A stretch of DNA of 32,787 bases from Desulfobacca sp. Its GTDB lineage: Bacteria; Desulfobacterota; Desulfobaccia; Desulfobaccales; Desulfobaccaceae. The stretch lies in NCBI GenBank assembly GCA_028695935.1, contig JAQVHY010000021.1:1-32787 (forward strand), given 5' to 3'. Positions 31,634 through 32,787 of this stretch are shown piece after piece. Each line of letters begins with the position of its first letter. Position 1 is the first letter of the stretch. A program made the translations under genes and the position numbers. The notes under the pieces are model-generated. The model did no database searches and was not told the DNA's origin. It was given only the letters and a program-made list of their open reading frames with translations.

Positions 31634-32638
31634 ATGCCTGGGACAAATTACCGACCCGGCACCAAAGTCGGCCTGACTACCACTATTCCGGTGGAGGTCA
31701 TCTTAGCCGCGGGGTTGGTGCCGGTCGATCTCAATAACCTGTTTATCGCCTCGGAGTCGGCCTATCGCCGGGTGGCCCAGGCCGAGGAAGCCGGCTTCCC
31801 GCGCACCGTCTGCGCCTGGATCAAGGGGATTTATGCGACCTTGTTGGAACATCCGGAAATTACGGTAGTCATCGCCGTGACCCAGGGTGATTGCTCCAAT
31901 ACCCATGCCCTGATGGAACTGTTGCAGGCTCAGGGCCGGGATCTGGTCTCCTTTGAATTCCCCTTTTCCCGGAATCGGCGGCTGCTGGCCCAACAGATCG
32001 AGCAGTTAATGGCCCGGTTCGGGGTGGATGGGCCCCAGGTCAGGCAGATTCAGGACCGCTTGGCGCCGCTGCGTCAGGATTTACTTGCCTTGGATGAGCT
32101 TACCTGGCAGGAGGGTCGGGTCAGCGGCCGGGAGAATTTTCAGTTTTTGATCGCCAGCTCGGATTTTAACTCGGATGTCAACGCTTTCGCTGAGCAACTG
32201 ACCGCCTTTTTGGACCAGGCCCGCCAGCGGCCGCGGCGCACCGCCCTCGTCCGCTTAGGGTTAATCGGCATTCCGCCGATCTTTAGCGATCTTTTTGAGT
32301 ACTTGCAGGGTCTGGGGGCGGAGGTGGTGTTTAACGAGGTGCCCCGCCAGTTCAGCATGCCGGGCGCTGGGGAGGATCTGGTCGGACAGTATTTGGCCTA
32401 TACTTATCCCTATGATGTTTTTGCCCGCATCAAAGACATTGCCGAGGCAATTAGGATCCGTCATTTGGATGGCCTGATTCATTATACTCAGAATTTCTGT
32501 TTCCGGCAAACCCAGGATCTGCTGCTCCGGCAGCGATTAGCGGTGCCGATCCTGACCATTGAAGGCGACCGGCCCTCCGCCCTGGACCACCGGACCCGAA
32601 TGCGTTTGGAGGCGTTTGTTGATGTCCTGCGCCGCTAA
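31634..32638 (+). CDS. 2-hydroxyacyl-CoA dehydratase / HgdB-like iron-sulfur protein
   Basis: 334 residues of the COG1775-type family that includes HgdB and benzoyl-CoA reductase subunits. The N-terminus VGLTTTIPVEVILAAGLVPVDLNNLF is the family opening, and exactly three cysteines occur, C60 (RTVCAWIKG), C87 (TQGDCSNTH) and C289 (QNFCFRQT), at the positions that would bind one [4Fe-4S] cluster. The partner ATPase activase follows directly (the stop overlaps its start). No second dehydratase subunit (HgdA-like) is visible, so this may be a homodimeric ATP-dependent reductase or a radical-based dehydratase of unknown substrate. Known double-cubane relatives use more cysteines. The ATG at 31634 lacks a ribosome site. 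Confidence 0.85.
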   Translation: MPGTNYRPGTKVGLTTTIPVEVILAAGLVPVDLNNLFIASESAYRRVAQAEEAGFPRTVCAWIKGIYATLLEHPEITVVIAVTQGDCSNTHALMELLQAQGRDLVSFEFPFSRNRRLLAQQIEQLMARFGVDGPQVRQIQDRLAPLRQDLLALDELTWQEGRVSGRENFQFLIASSDFNSDVNAFAEQLTAFLDQARQRPRRTALVRLGLIGIPPIFSDLFEYLQGLGAEVVFNEVPRQFSMPGAGEDLVGQYLAYTYPYDVFARIKDIAEAIRIRHLDGLIHYTQNFCFRQTQDLLLRQRLAVPILTIEGDRPSALDHRTRMRLEAFVDVLRR

Positions 32639-32787
32639 ACCATTAACCCGAGCCTCCATCCTGGGCCTGGACTTTGGCAGCCGTTTTGTTAAGCTGGCCT
32701 ATACTACCGATCTGGTTACTTTCGGTAAGCGTAAGTTAGATACCCTGACCTTTTATCGGGACTATTTTCGCCGGAACGCGAAGCGGG
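32622..32787 (+). CDS. ATPase activase of the HgdB-like protein (BadF/HgdC family), 3' part cut off
   Basis: Not in the ORF track because it leaves the window. The ATG at 32622 overlaps the end of the HgdB-like gene by 17 bases in another frame, with GGAGG nine bases upstream. The visible 55 residues read MSCAAKPLTRASILGLDFGSRFVKLAY and onward: the DFGS motif after a hydrophobic strand is the ASKHA phosphate-1 loop of CoA-dehydratase activators, which use ATP and a shared [4Fe-4S] cluster to inject low-potential electrons into their partner. The cluster cysteines lie beyond the window edge and cannot be checked. Confidence 0.72.
   Translation, partial: MSCAAKPLTRASILGLDFGSRFVKLAYTTDLVTFGKRKLDTLTFYRDYFRRNAKR

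Overview
The window looks like a chromosomal segment of a Gram-negative, anaerobic deltaproteobacterium (Desulfobacterota). Grounds: lipid A (lpxB) and lipoprotein genes, an E. coli-type class I aldolase, a KtrAB-type potassium system, HD-GYP, HDOD and sigma-54 regulators, a spore-photoproduct-lyase-like radical SAM protein, and a 2-hydroxyacyl-CoA dehydratase-type protein with its ATPase activase. A relative of Desulfobacca is my best guess, from protein flavour only. There are no rRNA or tRNA genes, insertion sequences, phage genes or CRISPR arrays. Codon and base use look uniform, so this reads as core genome with a few unusual loci.

Layout. 1-3.9 kb (minus): a riboflavin operon ribE-ribBA-ribH-nusB (nusB cut by the window edge), preceded by class I aldolase fbaB. 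4.0-6.4 kb (minus): a Gfo/Idh oxidoreductase and lpxB, with 7-bp tandem repeats at both ends of lpxB. 6.7-9.4 kb: ilvE with a clear sigma-70 promoter, an HD-GYP-like protein, and a convergent two-CBS protein. 9.5-11.5 kb (minus): a lipoprotein and a core-MetE-like zinc methyltransferase, separated by a pair of inverted G/C-tract repeats. 11.9-14.6 kb (plus): ktrB-ktrA (ATGA overlap) and a zinc-ribbon protein with three 21-residue GQF repeats, followed by a 430-bp spacer with three REP-like palindromes. 15.0-17.8 kb: yrfG-type nucleotidase converging on murA, with an acetolactate decarboxylase that carries a lipoprotein signal behind it. 18.2-22.1 kb (plus): an endonuclease III-like glycosylase, a possible small ORF, a 690-bp spacer with no convincing gene, a lytic transglycosylase, and an MtaD-type deaminase. 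22.1-23.8 kb (minus): an HDOD-GAF regulator. 24.0-25.2 kb (plus): a GH8 lipoprotein whose end overlaps the next, convergent gene by about 120 bp. 25.1-29.9 kb (minus): a tight six-gene run consisting of a phosphodiester glycosidase, a cysteine-rich Rossmann protein, a sigma-54 activator without sensor domain, DUF1614, a BamE-like protein and an SPL-like radical SAM protein. 30.0-31.5 kb (plus): tatD-yggS. 31.6 kb to the end (plus): an HgdB-like protein and the start of its activase, under their own extended -10 promoter.

How they fit together. Most genes are housekeeping: flavin synthesis, envelope synthesis and turnover (lpxB, murA, lytic transglycosylase), potassium uptake, branched-chain amino acids, purine and thio-nucleoside salvage. 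The parts most worth following are the orphan HgdB/activase pair, the run containing the cysteine-rich Rossmann protein, the GQF-repeat protein, the exported acetolactate decarboxylase, and the heptamer arrays bounding lpxB. All functional calls come from reading protein motifs; no database search was run.
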